The notes below the pieces were generated by a model. That model saw only the letters and a program-made list of their open reading frames with translations. It searched no databases and was not told the DNA's origin. The position numbers and the translations under genes are program-made. A DNA stretch of 64,000 bases. Origin: Lachnoclostridium sp. An76 (GTDB lineage Bacteria; Bacillota; Clostridia; Lachnospirales; Lachnospiraceae). The stretch lies in contig NZ_NFHL01000001.1 in the NCBI RefSeq assembly GCF_002161355.1, positions 744,001 through 808,000 of the forward strand, read 5' to 3'. Below are positions 1-8,354 of the stretch, one piece after another. The first letter of the stretch is position 1. Every line of letters starts with the position of its first letter.

Positions 1-259
1 GGATATCAGCCGGCACAGATTCCACCGACTGCAGCACCTCAACATAGACTCCTGTCGCGTACGGACCGCTCATCGCCTCTCTGATATATTCCTCCGGCAG
101 TTCCGCAACAGGCGTTATTGCAGGATTCACATCTCCCGCCCGGTCTGATATCACTGCATCGGCTGTCCATAGATCTGCCTCAGCGGCATTTACCGGCGCC
201 GCAAGTGCAGATGCGATAAAGAACGCTGACAGCAGGCTGACTGCATGTTTCATTTTCAT
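1..259 (-). CDS. Secreted protein of unknown function, N-terminal part
   Basis: Partial gene that runs off the left edge; 86 codons are visible. The ATG at 259 has a GGGAGG site about 10 bases upstream. The protein begins MKMKHAVSLLSAFF, followed by a hydrophobic stretch ending in ALAAPVNAAEA, a typical Sec signal peptide with an A-x-A cleavage site near residue 26. The mature part is acidic and has no motif I recognise. It is probably exported; nothing more can be said from this fragment. Confidence 0.7.
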   Translation of the reverse strand, partial: MKMKHAVSLLSAFFIASALAAPVNAAEADLWTADAVISDRAGDVNPAITPVAELPEEYIREAMSGPYATGVYVEVLQSVESVPADI

Positions 260-436
260 CGACGTATACCTCCCTGAAATTCTATCATACGCCCTTATTA
301 TATCACCCGGCTTTTTCCCGTAGTTCCTATATTTCATAGGGCGGCAAAAGATACAGGGAGGAACAGGATGAAAATAATTTCGGGTGACGAAAGTGACCTT
401 GCTTTCCCCACCCAAAATACTCACGGAGCAGAAAAC

Positions 437-1690
437 TCACTGCTCTGTCTCCCAAATTACCGTTATCCGGCAGTGCTCTCCGCTCTCGATGTAAGTATAC
501 CTGACGTTCTGCAGACCGTATACGGCTGCCACCGTCCGTGCCGCCTTTGGAAACAGATCATTGACCATTCCCTCCTTTGCCTCACTGTACACTGCATGAT
601 CCCGGAATTTGCACACGAACATCGGCTCCCCTGCATAAATGCTCTCATTCATTGCATTCAGCAGAAGCTGAGGATCGTAAGCGTCATAATACGTCCCCTC
701 CAGACGGTAATAATTCAGGTCATCCTGGCTGCATGCCGGGTACATGACTTCGCCGTTCTGTACATGATCCACTGAGATCTCTGCATCCGTACAGCACAGG
801 TAGTCATAATTGATCACATTCTCCGGCAGCCTTTCCCCACTCTCCGCGGAATAAAAGACCGGATCCCCGAAGGTCACATCCATCTGGTAATACTCCCCGC
901 CGCAGCTGACGATGTTCCATGCATGGGCGCCCTGTCCTTCGACAGTGCCGACCACATAGATCGCCCTGACCCCCAGCCTGCCCAGAAGATACTGGGCTGC
1001 CCTTGAATACCCGGCGCAGACGGAACGTTCTCCCACGAGGGCGCTGTAGATATTCTGGTTATCCGGAGCGTTTTCATCATAGTCAACCGTATTTACGATA
1101 TACTCAAATACGTATTTGATCCTGTCATATTCCGCTGCCCCCGCATCCACGCCCGACAGACATTCCCCCGCCGCGGCATCGATCTCTGCCTGCCTCTGGC
1201 TTCGGCTCTCCTCCGTACAGGAATAACCCGGATAAAATTCGGTATAACTGTCATAGACCGTCATTTTTGAACTGCCGTCGCACCAGAACAGTTCCGCCCG
1301 GTCATACAGGAGATACTCATACACTTTTTCCGGGTGGTCTTCCCGCCCCGCATGGAGCAGGATACATTCTTCCATATCCTGCACCCCCTGGAGCAGTTCT
1401 CTGTAAACCGTCTGCTCCTCCTCTGTGAGCTGCTGGTAATAGAAATCCCCCTCTACCTCCTCGATGGTCACGGTAAGTTCCGGGAAATCTGCCCCCTGCT
1501 CTGAGACTGCATTCACTGTCTCCTCCACCGCTTTTCCCGCTGCTCGCTTTAACATCCCGCCCAGCTCTGCCCCGGCCCAGGGCACTGCGTACGCCGCCAG
1601 GGCTCCCACTCCCGTAAGGAGCGCCAGGGCACAGAGGCATCCTGCTGCCCCTGTCCGTTTTCTTCTCCGTCTCCTTCTTCTGTCAGCCAT
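437..1690 (-). CDS. Membrane-anchored transglutaminase-like protein
   Basis: A 417-residue protein with a very basic start (MADRRRRRRRKR) and one hydrophobic segment at about residues 15-40, so it is likely anchored with its bulk outside. The transglutaminase-like core is visible: Cys in SVCAGYSRAAQYLLGRLG near residue 225, His in GAHAWNIV near 257 and Asp in YYQMDVTFGDP near 272, giving the Cys-His-Asp triad in the right order. In Firmicutes such domains act as cysteine peptidases or cell-wall-linked enzymes rather than true crosslinkers; the substrate is unknown. The start has GAGAGGAGAGAC just upstream. A SleC-like protein gene lies 56 bases upstream in the same direction, so co-transcription is possible. 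Confidence 0.8.
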   Translation of the reverse strand: MADRRRRRRRKRTGAAGCLCALALLTGVGALAAYAVPWAGAELGGMLKRAAGKAVEETVNAVSEQGADFPELTVTIEEVEGDFYYQQLTEEEQTVYRELLQGVQDMEECILLHAGREDHPEKVYEYLLYDRAELFWCDGSSKMTVYDSYTEFYPGYSCTEESRSQRQAEIDAAAGECLSGVDAGAAEYDRIKYVFEYIVNTVDYDENAPDNQNIYSALVGERSVCAGYSRAAQYLLGRLGVRAIYVVGTVEGQGAHAWNIVSCGGEYYQMDVTFGDPVFYSAESGERLPENVINYDYLCCTDAEISVDHVQNGEVMYPACSQDDLNYYRLEGTYYDAYDPQLLLNAMNESIYAGEPMFVCKFRDHAVYSEAKEGMVNDLFPKAARTVAAVYGLQNVRYTYIESGEHCRITVIWETEQ

Positions 1691-1746
1691 GTCTCTCCTC
1701 TCTCCGTCAGCCGCAAAGGACCATTTATCCGATCTCTGTCCCAGTC

Positions 1747-3009
1747 TCAGGTAAGCTCTGCGATCCGGGACACTCCGACATAGATCTCGGAAATCTTATA
1801 CCATGTAGGATAATCCACTTTTCCAGTCGCCGGAAGCCCGAAAACGGACTGGAACTCTCTCACCGCCTGTTCTGTCGCTGGTCCGTAGATCCCGTCAGCA
1901 GTGATCTTCGGCAGGGCGGGATATGCCCCGGCGATCACGTTGAGCTGTTCCTGCATCTGCCGGACCTTTTCCCCGCTGGAACCTTCTTCCAGAGTATACC
2001 CCGGCCAGGATGCCGGTATGCCCGAGATTTCTTCCGCAGTATTGATATACATATCATCTCCGTAGAAATACCGGAGGATCTCGATCGGCGAGTAGCCCTG
2101 GTCTCCCAGTTCTTTTGACCCCCACTGAGTCATCCAGTTCGGGCATGTGACCCGCCTGCCGTCACAGTACTGGGTCAGGATGGGCTGCCGCACATTCGGC
2201 CTTGAAAGATAGTCCGCAAACAGCTCATCCACGATCACGGATATTGTATCATAAATATTGCGTTCCGGGATCCATTTGTGATCAAAAGCTGTCGAAGAAG
2301 TGATCGTAAAGTCATATCCCCGGTTCCGGTACCACTCTGTGTACACCCGGTTCAGAGTGAACGACATGATGGCAAGCACGTTCGCCCGTATGGTATTCGC
2401 AGGCCATGTCGCGTAAATTTCGCTGGACGCCACATTCTTAATGTAATCTTTATATTTGACATAATAATCCATGGCTGTCGTATCGCGGGGCGAACCGTCA
2501 TGCACCACGATGTATTCCGGCACGACGACCCGGCTTAAGACGATCTCCCCGGTCTCATTTACGGGTTTGATCTCATCTTCCGCGATCTTCGGCGGATACT
2601 CCGCATACAAAGTATGGGCAGGGATGACGAATACTTCTTCCTCTTCCCTGCCCACATCGCTCGGTCTCATCCTGACGTTCTGTATGGCTTTTACATTTGC
2701 CAGTATCTCTGCCCCGGCGATACTCACCGGCTCGAATCCCGGAGCGCTGATATCCAGAGTGTACTCCGAGTAAGGCTGCCTTTCATTATCCGGGTCCAGG
2801 CTCCATTCCTCGGGCGGGGCATCAAGCTCCAGCACCTCTGTCTGCCCGGAAGGATTGGTCTCTACACGTTCCAGCATATTCTCAGGGACGCCGGTATAAG
2901 ATATGGATATACTGGCGTCCGCTATGGGACGTCCGTCCACGGTAGAGGTTACGTTGATCTGGAGTTTTCCTTTCTCTGATGCTTCCTGCATTGCTCTTAT
3001 ATGTGCCAT
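1747..3009 (-). CDS. SleC-like cortex-associated protein with peptidoglycan-binding domain
   Basis: A 420-residue protein. The C-terminal 75 residues form a PG_binding_1 domain (GSSGEKVRQMQEQLNVI, then DGIYGPATEQAVREFQ). The middle part, with LAIMSFTLNRVYTEWYRNRG and TSSTAFDHKWIPERN, resembles the SpoIID/SleC-type region of clostridial spore cortex-lytic proteins. The N-terminal 100 residues look like a beta-sandwich carrier domain. No signal peptide is visible, as in some SleC-type proteins. The start at 3009 is preferred to the ATG at 3024 because AGGAGAG lies four bases before it. SleC function (cortex hydrolysis in germination) is inferred by similarity; it could instead be a structural spore protein. 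Confidence 0.6.
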   Translation of the reverse strand: MAHIRAMQEASEKGKLQINVTSTVDGRPIADASISISYTGVPENMLERVETNPSGQTEVLELDAPPEEWSLDPDNERQPYSEYTLDISAPGFEPVSIAGAEILANVKAIQNVRMRPSDVGREEEEVFVIPAHTLYAEYPPKIAEDEIKPVNETGEIVLSRVVVPEYIVVHDGSPRDTTAMDYYVKYKDYIKNVASSEIYATWPANTIRANVLAIMSFTLNRVYTEWYRNRGYDFTITSSTAFDHKWIPERNIYDTISVIVDELFADYLSRPNVRQPILTQYCDGRRVTCPNWMTQWGSKELGDQGYSPIEILRYFYGDDMYINTAEEISGIPASWPGYTLEEGSSGEKVRQMQEQLNVIAGAYPALPKITADGIYGPATEQAVREFQSVFGLPATGKVDYPTWYKISEIYVGVSRIAELT

Positions 3010-3088
3010 TGATCTCTCCTGCATCTGCCTATAATCTTTTTAATTATATAATAGATGCAAAAGATTTAGAACCAGGTTCTTTTTCAGC

Positions 3089-3124
3089 AAAAAGACTGCC
3101 GCACAAACTTCATGCAGCAGTCTC
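3089..3124 (-). terminator. Intrinsic terminator after rseP
   Basis: On the minus strand GACTGCTGC and GCGGCAGTC form a 9-bp stem (one G-U pair) around an 11-base loop, followed by TTTTTG. It lies just past the rseP stop and closes the pyrH-to-rseP block. Confidence 0.8.
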
Positions 3125-3142
3125 CTCAATAATTTCCGTCTC

Positions 3143-4174
3143 TCAGAACAATTTCATAATATCATTATACATCACAATGACCATCAGGATCATCAGCGCC
3201 GCGAATCCCGCGAAATGCACCATTCCTTCCTTCTCCGGCGGCACTCTTTTCTTCCGGATCGCCTCGATGATCAGGAACACGAGCCGCCCGCCGTCCAGCG
3301 CCGGCAGCGGCAGGAGATTCATGATCCCCAGGTTTGCAGTCAGGAGCGTCCCGAAGTTCAGCATGCTCAGGGCGATCGCCGCCGTTCCTGCCGGAGCCGC
3401 TGTTTCATACACATCGTTTACCACGTTCACGATACCTACGGGACCGGACAGATCTTGAAGCCCCGCCTGTCCTGTCACGAGCATACGCAGGCTGTCCACA
3501 GTATAGTGCACCCAGTATTCCAGCTGGTAGAATCCATACTGCATCGTTCCCAGTATCCCCGGCTTCTCGATCTCCCCGCTGACGACTCCCAGGAGCTTTG
3601 ACCCGCTTTCATCCAGCACTCTCGGCTCCACCTCAGCAGTATATTCTTTTCCGTCTCTTTCGTACACGATCTCAAAAGGAACATCTCCCGCATGTGTCAA
3701 AGTATAGAGGTTCATGTCATCCCAGATATGGACATTGCGACCGTTGATCTCCTTTATGACATCTCCCGCCTGCATCCCCTGCTCCTGGGCGGAAGATCCT
3801 TCCAGCACCTCCGCCACGACCGGCGGCCGGTAACCCGTCACTCCGATGAGGATCATACAGAAGATCCATGCAAGGATCAGATTGAACGCCGGGCCTCCCG
3901 CGATGACAGACATCCTCGCCCACACGGACTTGCTGTTAAAGCTGTCCGGGGACGTGTCTTCCACATCGTCTTCCCCCATCATGCACGCTCCGCCGAAGGG
4001 GAGCAGTTTTACACAAAAATACGTCTCCCCGAACTTCTTTCCGAACAGTGTCGGCCCAAGGCCGAGGGAGAACTCATCCACCCGGATGCCGTTTTTTTTC
4101 GCCAGGAGGAAATGTCCGAGCTCATGAAAGATTATAATAAAACTAAATAGTAGGATCGCTATGATTATACCCAT
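3143..4174 (-). CDS. rseP: RseP/RasP-type site-2 intramembrane metalloprotease
   Basis: A 343-residue zinc metalloprotease of the M50 family that cleaves transmembrane substrates such as anti-sigma factors or leftover signal peptides. HELGH lies in the first membrane helix (residues 17-21), a PDZ domain spans about residues 110-190 (GMQAGDVIKEINGRNV), and the second motif NLLPLPALDGGRL near residue 285 supplies the Asp ligand. The C-terminus is a membrane helix. It is the last gene of the frr-uppS-cdsA-dxr-rseP run, three bases after dxr, and is followed by a terminator, so the common downstream partner ispG is not here. Confidence 0.95.
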   Translation of the reverse strand: MGIIIAILLFSFIIIFHELGHFLLAKKNGIRVDEFSLGLGPTLFGKKFGETYFCVKLLPFGGACMMGEDDVEDTSPDSFNSKSVWARMSVIAGGPAFNLILAWIFCMILIGVTGYRPPVVAEVLEGSSAQEQGMQAGDVIKEINGRNVHIWDDMNLYTLTHAGDVPFEIVYERDGKEYTAEVEPRVLDESGSKLLGVVSGEIEKPGILGTMQYGFYQLEYWVHYTVDSLRMLVTGQAGLQDLSGPVGIVNVVNDVYETAAPAGTAAIALSMLNFGTLLTANLGIMNLLPLPALDGGRLVFLIIEAIRKKRVPPEKEGMVHFAGFAALMILMVIVMYNDIMKLF

Positions 4175-4177
4175 GTA

Positions 4178-5320
4178 TTACCACCTGTTTTTAATAAATT
4201 CATATGTTTCCTGCTCTGTCTTTAGTATCGTTTCCACATCCGGGCACAGGATATTCACGTGCGCTTCCATGCATTCCTGTATGATCTCAGGAATCTGAAG
4301 GTAACCGATCTTCCGGTCAAGGAAGAGTGCCACCGCACGCTCATTCGCCGCATTGAACACGGTCGGCAGCGTGCCGCCTTCCCTGCCCGCCCGGTAAGCC
4401 AGCCTCAGGCCATAAAAAGTCTCCATATCCGGCTGTTCAAAAGTAATCTCGGAAAGAGTACTGAAATCCAGACGTTCTCCCGGGAGATACCTTCTCTCAG
4501 GGTAATAGAGGGCATACTGGATGGGCAGCTTCATATCCGGCGTACCCAGCTGTGCGATCACTGCCCCGTCCTCGTATTCTACCATGGAATGGATAATGCT
4601 CTGCGGCTGTACCACGACCTGGATCTGGTCCACACTCACGTCAAAGAGCCATTTTGCCTCAATCACTTCCAGTCCTTTGTTGACCATGGTGGAGGAATCG
4701 ATAGTGATCTTCCGCCCCATCGTCCAGTTCGGGTGCTTCAGTGCGTCCTCCACCTGGATATCTGCCAGCTCTTCCCTCTTCTTTCCGCGGAAGGGGCCGC
4801 CGGACGCAGTCAGGAGGATCTTGTGCAGCGCCTTTTCCTGGCCTCCCTGGAGCGACTGGAAGATGGCGCTGTGCTCGCTGTCCACAGGCAGGATGGATAC
4901 GTGATTTTCTCTCGCAAGGGGCATGATGATATGCCCTGCCGTTACAAGAGTCTCTTTATTCGCAAGCGCGATATCCTTCCCGGCTTTGATCGCCTCGATC
5001 GTGGGCAGGATGCCGATCATCCCCACAATGGCAGTCACCAAAATCTCCGCTTCCGGCTCCGCCGCCACGGCAAGGAGCCCGTCCATCCCGGAAAACACAC
5101 GCACATCCAGATCCCGTACCCTGCTCTTAAGCTCCGCTGCTTTTTCCTCATCCCATACAGCGGCAAGTTTCGGGCTGAATTCCCGGATCTGCGCCTCGAG
5201 AAGTTCAATATTGCTCCCTGCTGCCAGGGCTGTCACCTGGATATCTTTGTTTGTCCTTACGATCTCAAGGGTCTGTGTCCCGATGGACCCGGTAGACCCG
5301 AGAACAGCTATCTTTTTCAT
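4178..5320 (-). CDS. dxr: 1-deoxy-D-xylulose 5-phosphate reductoisomerase
   Basis: A 380-residue enzyme of the MEP isoprenoid pathway that converts DXP to 2-C-methyl-D-erythritol 4-phosphate using NADPH. The NADPH-binding motif GSTGSIGTQTLE is at residues 8-19; LANKETLVTAG, PVDSEHSAIFQ and LTASGGPFRG are the family signatures, and KHPNWTMGRKITIDSSTMVNKGLEVIEA carries the metal-site region. The length is normal. It lies between cdsA and rseP in an order common in Firmicutes, with a 74-base gap from cdsA. Confidence 0.97.
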   Translation of the reverse strand: MKKIAVLGSTGSIGTQTLEIVRTNKDIQVTALAAGSNIELLEAQIREFSPKLAAVWDEEKAAELKSRVRDLDVRVFSGMDGLLAVAAEPEAEILVTAIVGMIGILPTIEAIKAGKDIALANKETLVTAGHIIMPLARENHVSILPVDSEHSAIFQSLQGGQEKALHKILLTASGGPFRGKKREELADIQVEDALKHPNWTMGRKITIDSSTMVNKGLEVIEAKWLFDVSVDQIQVVVQPQSIIHSMVEYEDGAVIAQLGTPDMKLPIQYALYYPERRYLPGERLDFSTLSEITFEQPDMETFYGLRLAYRAGREGGTLPTVFNAANERAVALFLDRKIGYLQIPEIIQECMEAHVNILCPDVETILKTEQETYEFIKNRW

Positions 5321-5394
5321 ATTATTCTTACCTCATTTCTCTGACCGCGGTCTCAAAGCTTTGCAGGATACATCATGCATCCTGTCATTCTCTC

Positions 5395-6207
5395 TCAAAG
5401 GAGCACTGCAAGATAGTATATGATGGGCGCGGTGAAGATGACACTGTCGAACCTGTCCAGGATCCCTCCGTGTCCGGGTATCAGCTTCCCGTAATCTTTG
5501 ATATTGTGATAGCGCTTGATGGCTGATGCCGCCAGGTCGCCGATCTGGGAGATTGCTCCGCCTGCCCCTCCGATGACCGCGTACTGGACGATGTCAGCTC
5601 CCGCGCCGCCCCAGTGGTTGATGGCAAGGGCATAGAGCACCCCGATGAGCGCTGCGCCAGCAATGCCTCCGATCCCGCCTTCCACAGATTTTTTGGGGCT
5701 TAAGACCGGCGCCATCTTATGCTTCCCGATGAGCTTTCCCACACAGTAGGCACATGTATCGCATCCCCACGCGCAGATAAACACCAGCCAGACCGTAAAT
5801 ATGCCTCCTTCAAGGAGCCTGGTCTGATAAATATAAGAAAGCATCACTGCCACATAAAACACGCCGAAAAACGCGGCAAATATCTGCTGCGTATTATATT
5901 TCGGATAATCGAACACAAGCACGCCCATCTGGCAGATCAGATATGCCATAAACAGCAGCATAAACCATGTCAGCTTCTCGCCCGGAAGCTGAGGTTCAAA
6001 ATACAGCAGCCCGTAATACAGCACTGCGAAAAGGTAACCCACGATCCCCGGAGGCTTTTTCTCGATACCAAACACTTTATACAGCTCTGTCATTCCGATC
6101 AGGCTGATCAGAAGCAGCACCCCAAAGAGGAGAGGCCCGCCTGTGATCACTGTGACAAGAGCAATGATCACTAAAAGTATCCCGCTTAACAGCCGTGTCT
6201 TAAACAT
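5395..6207 (-). CDS. cdsA: Phosphatidate cytidylyltransferase
   Basis: A 270-residue polytopic membrane enzyme that makes CDP-diacylglycerol from phosphatidate and CTP. The family signature is in the C-terminal third (SQIGDLAASAIKR, then KDYGKLIPGHGGILDRFDS). About seven hydrophobic segments are visible. The start has GGAGGCG about eight bases upstream, and the uppS stop is only five bases away, so the two are certainly co-transcribed. Confidence 0.96.
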   Translation of the reverse strand: MFKTRLLSGILLVIIALVTVITGGPLLFGVLLLISLIGMTELYKVFGIEKKPPGIVGYLFAVLYYGLLYFEPQLPGEKLTWFMLLFMAYLICQMGVLVFDYPKYNTQQIFAAFFGVFYVAVMLSYIYQTRLLEGGIFTVWLVFICAWGCDTCAYCVGKLIGKHKMAPVLSPKKSVEGGIGGIAGAALIGVLYALAINHWGGAGADIVQYAVIGGAGGAISQIGDLAASAIKRYHNIKDYGKLIPGHGGILDRFDSVIFTAPIIYYLAVLL

Positions 6208-6212
6208 CTTTT

Positions 6213-6920
6213 TTACGCCTCCTCTACACCGCCGAATCTTCTGTGTCTGTGATTATATTCCTCGATCGCCTTAGCCAGCTCTTCCTTCGTAAAGTCCGGC
6301 CACGGCACATCTGTAAAATAAAACTCCGAATAAGCGAGCTGCCAGAGCAGGTAATTGGACAGCCTCTGCTCCCCACTGGTGCGGATCATCAGATCCGGAT
6401 CCGGGATGCCGTGTGTATCCAGATAGGACTCAAACACCGACTCATCGATCTGTTCAGGATCCAGTTTTCCTTCCGCGCAGTCTTTCGCCATTTTCCTCGC
6501 AGCGCGCGTCATCTCGTCCCGGCTCCCGTAATTAAGGGCAATGGTGAAATTCAGCCCGCCGTTGTTGACCGTGGCCGCCTCAAGTTCCCGTATCCTGTTC
6601 TTAATATCCTCATCCAGCGGCTCGATGTCCCCGATCACGCGGATCTTCATGTCATTTTTCGCCGCTGTCTTAAGGCAGGTCTTCATGTAATTGCGCAGCA
6701 GCGTCATAAGCGCCGCCACCTCGCCCTCCGGGCGGCTCCAGTTCTCCGTGGAAAACGCGTAGACAGTCAGGTATTTGATCCCCATCCTCCACGCTTCCTC
6801 GCAGATGCGCTCCACATTCTTGCTCCCCTGGGCATGCCCGTAATTCCTCGGCATGCCTTTGGCTTTCGCCCATCTGCCATTGCCGTCCAGTATGATCGCG
6901 ATATGCTGTGGTACTTTCAT
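6213..6920 (-). CDS. uppS: Isoprenyl transferase (undecaprenyl diphosphate synthase)
   Basis: A 235-residue cis-prenyltransferase that makes the C55 lipid carrier for cell-wall synthesis. HIAIILDGNGRWAKAKG at the N-terminus holds the catalytic Asp (D12), followed by GHAQGSKNVERI and YAFSTENWSRP; the C-terminus carries DLMIRTSGEQRLSNYLLWQ and YSEFYFTDVPWPDF. The length is normal. It sits between frr and cdsA as in many Firmicutes. Confidence 0.97.
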   Translation of the reverse strand: MKVPQHIAIILDGNGRWAKAKGMPRNYGHAQGSKNVERICEEAWRMGIKYLTVYAFSTENWSRPEGEVAALMTLLRNYMKTCLKTAAKNDMKIRVIGDIEPLDEDIKNRIRELEAATVNNGGLNFTIALNYGSRDEMTRAARKMAKDCAEGKLDPEQIDESVFESYLDTHGIPDPDLMIRTSGEQRLSNYLLWQLAYSEFYFTDVPWPDFTKEELAKAIEEYNHRHRRFGGVEEA

Positions 6921-7016
6921 AGTCTTCCCTCTCCCTTTATCACGGCAGTGTCAAACAAAAGGGAGCCTTCCGTTTCAAAGCCCCCTTTTCCTGCCTGATG
7001 CCTTGTATGATACTAC

Positions 7017-7568
7017 TTACACAGTCATGATCTCTTTGGATTTTGCCTCAACCATCTTGTCGATCTTTTCGATATACTTATCTGTGATCTTCTGAAGCTC
7101 ATCCTCCAGATCCTTGATCCCGTCCTCTGAGATCTCTGTCCCTTTCAATTTCTTAAAAGCGACATTGCCGTCGCGGCGGATATTGCGGACAGCCACCTTT
7201 GCCGCCTCGCCTTTTTTCTTCACGTCCTTTGCCAGTTCCTTTCTCCGCTCTTCCGTAAGCTCCGGGAACACAAGGCGGATGGACGCCCCGTCATTTGTCG
7301 GGTTGATGCCGATATCCGATGTAAGGATCGCCTTCTCGATCTGTTTTAACAGGCTCTTCTCCCACGGCTGGATCTGGATCATGCGCGCCTCCGGCACGGA
7401 CACATTCGCCACCTGCTGGATCGGTGTCGGAGCTCCGTAGTAATCTACGGTCAGCTTGTCCAGAACATGGGGGTTGGCGCGCCCTGCGCGGATCGTCGCC
7501 AGTTCGCTGTCAAGGTTGTTGATCGTTTTTGTCATCTTCACGTCATATGCTGCCACTTTTTCATTCAT
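7017..7568 (-). CDS. frr: Ribosome recycling factor
   Basis: A 183-residue factor that works with EF-G to split the post-termination ribosome. Typical motifs are TIRAGRANPHVLDKLTVDYYG near residue 30, RMIQIQPWEKSLLKQIEKAI and the helical C-terminal half (VAVRNIRRDGNVAFKKL). The start has AGGAGGGC nine bases upstream. pyrH lies 33 bases upstream in the same direction, the usual pair. Confidence 0.97.
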   Translation of the reverse strand: MNEKVAAYDVKMTKTINNLDSELATIRAGRANPHVLDKLTVDYYGAPTPIQQVANVSVPEARMIQIQPWEKSLLKQIEKAILTSDIGINPTNDGASIRLVFPELTEERRKELAKDVKKKGEAAKVAVRNIRRDGNVAFKKLKGTEISEDGIKDLEDELQKITDKYIEKIDKMVEAKSKEIMTV

Positions 7569-7601
7569 GCTTCAAGCCCTCCTGGATATTTATTTTATAG
7601 T

Positions 7602-8297
7602 TTAAACTGTAACTTTCGTTCCTGTAAAATTACCGCTCATTGTCTCCACGATGCTGTTCTCTTCGTTCAGCCCGAACACGAGCATGGGCATCTTATTCTC
7701 CAGGCACATGATGGACGCTGTCAGGTCCACTGCCGCCAGCTTCTTATCGATCACTTCCTGGATGGAGATTTCATCATACTTCACTGCCTCCGGGTTCACC
7801 TTGGGATCGCTGTCATAGATACCGTCGATCGCCTTTGCCAGAAGCATGGCGTCCGCCTCGATCTCGATCGCTCTTAAGACAGCCCCTGTATCCGTGGAGA
7901 AATACGGATGTCCCGTGCCGCCTGCAAAGAAGATCACCTTTCCCGCCTCCAGCGCTTCCACTGCCGCGTCCTTGGAAAACAGGGTTGTAAAGGCGCCGCA
8001 CACGAACGGGGTAAATACCTCGGTCTTCATCCCCACATGGCGGAAGATATCTGATACATAGATACAGTTCATCACTGTTGCCAGCATCCCGATCTGGTCT
8101 GCCTTTGTCCGGTCGATGGTCTCGCTTGTCCTTCCTCTCCAGAAATTGCCGCCGCCGGTCACGATCGCCACCTGGATCCCGTCATCGACCAGCTTCTTCA
8201 CCTGCTCCGCGACTCCGATGCAGGTCGCCTCGTCAAATCCGGTCTTCTTATCTCCCGCGAGCGCTTCCCCGCTCAGCTTTAGTAATACTCTTTTCAT
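7602..8297 (-). CDS. pyrH: UMP kinase
   Basis: A 231-residue hexameric amino-acid-kinase-fold enzyme that phosphorylates UMP to UDP. LLKLSGEALAG at the start, GGGNFWRGR, the DQIGMLATVMN helix and the TGHPYFSTDTGAVLRAIE segment are characteristic. The ribosome site AAAGGAG sits nine bases before the ATG. It is first in the translation/lipid block; the Clc gene lies 57 bases upstream and could be in the same transcript, though a separate promoter is likely. Confidence 0.96.
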   Translation of the reverse strand: MKRVLLKLSGEALAGDKKTGFDEATCIGVAEQVKKLVDDGIQVAIVTGGGNFWRGRTSETIDRTKADQIGMLATVMNCIYVSDIFRHVGMKTEVFTPFVCGAFTTLFSKDAAVEALEAGKVIFFAGGTGHPYFSTDTGAVLRAIEIEADAMLLAKAIDGIYDSDPKVNPEAVKYDEISIQEVIDKKLAAVDLTASIMCLENKMPMLVFGLNEENSIVETMSGNFTGTKVTV

Positions 8298-8354
8298 TGT
8301 GTCTGCTCCTTTGATTTCTCTGTGCGGGATCTGCGTTTCTCTGCTCCCGCTGAC

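Noticed and set aside
4259..5344. Long open frame of 361 codons on the plus strand opposite dxr
   Set aside because: Entirely antisense to a clear dxr gene, no ribosome site, composition of a mirrored coding frame.
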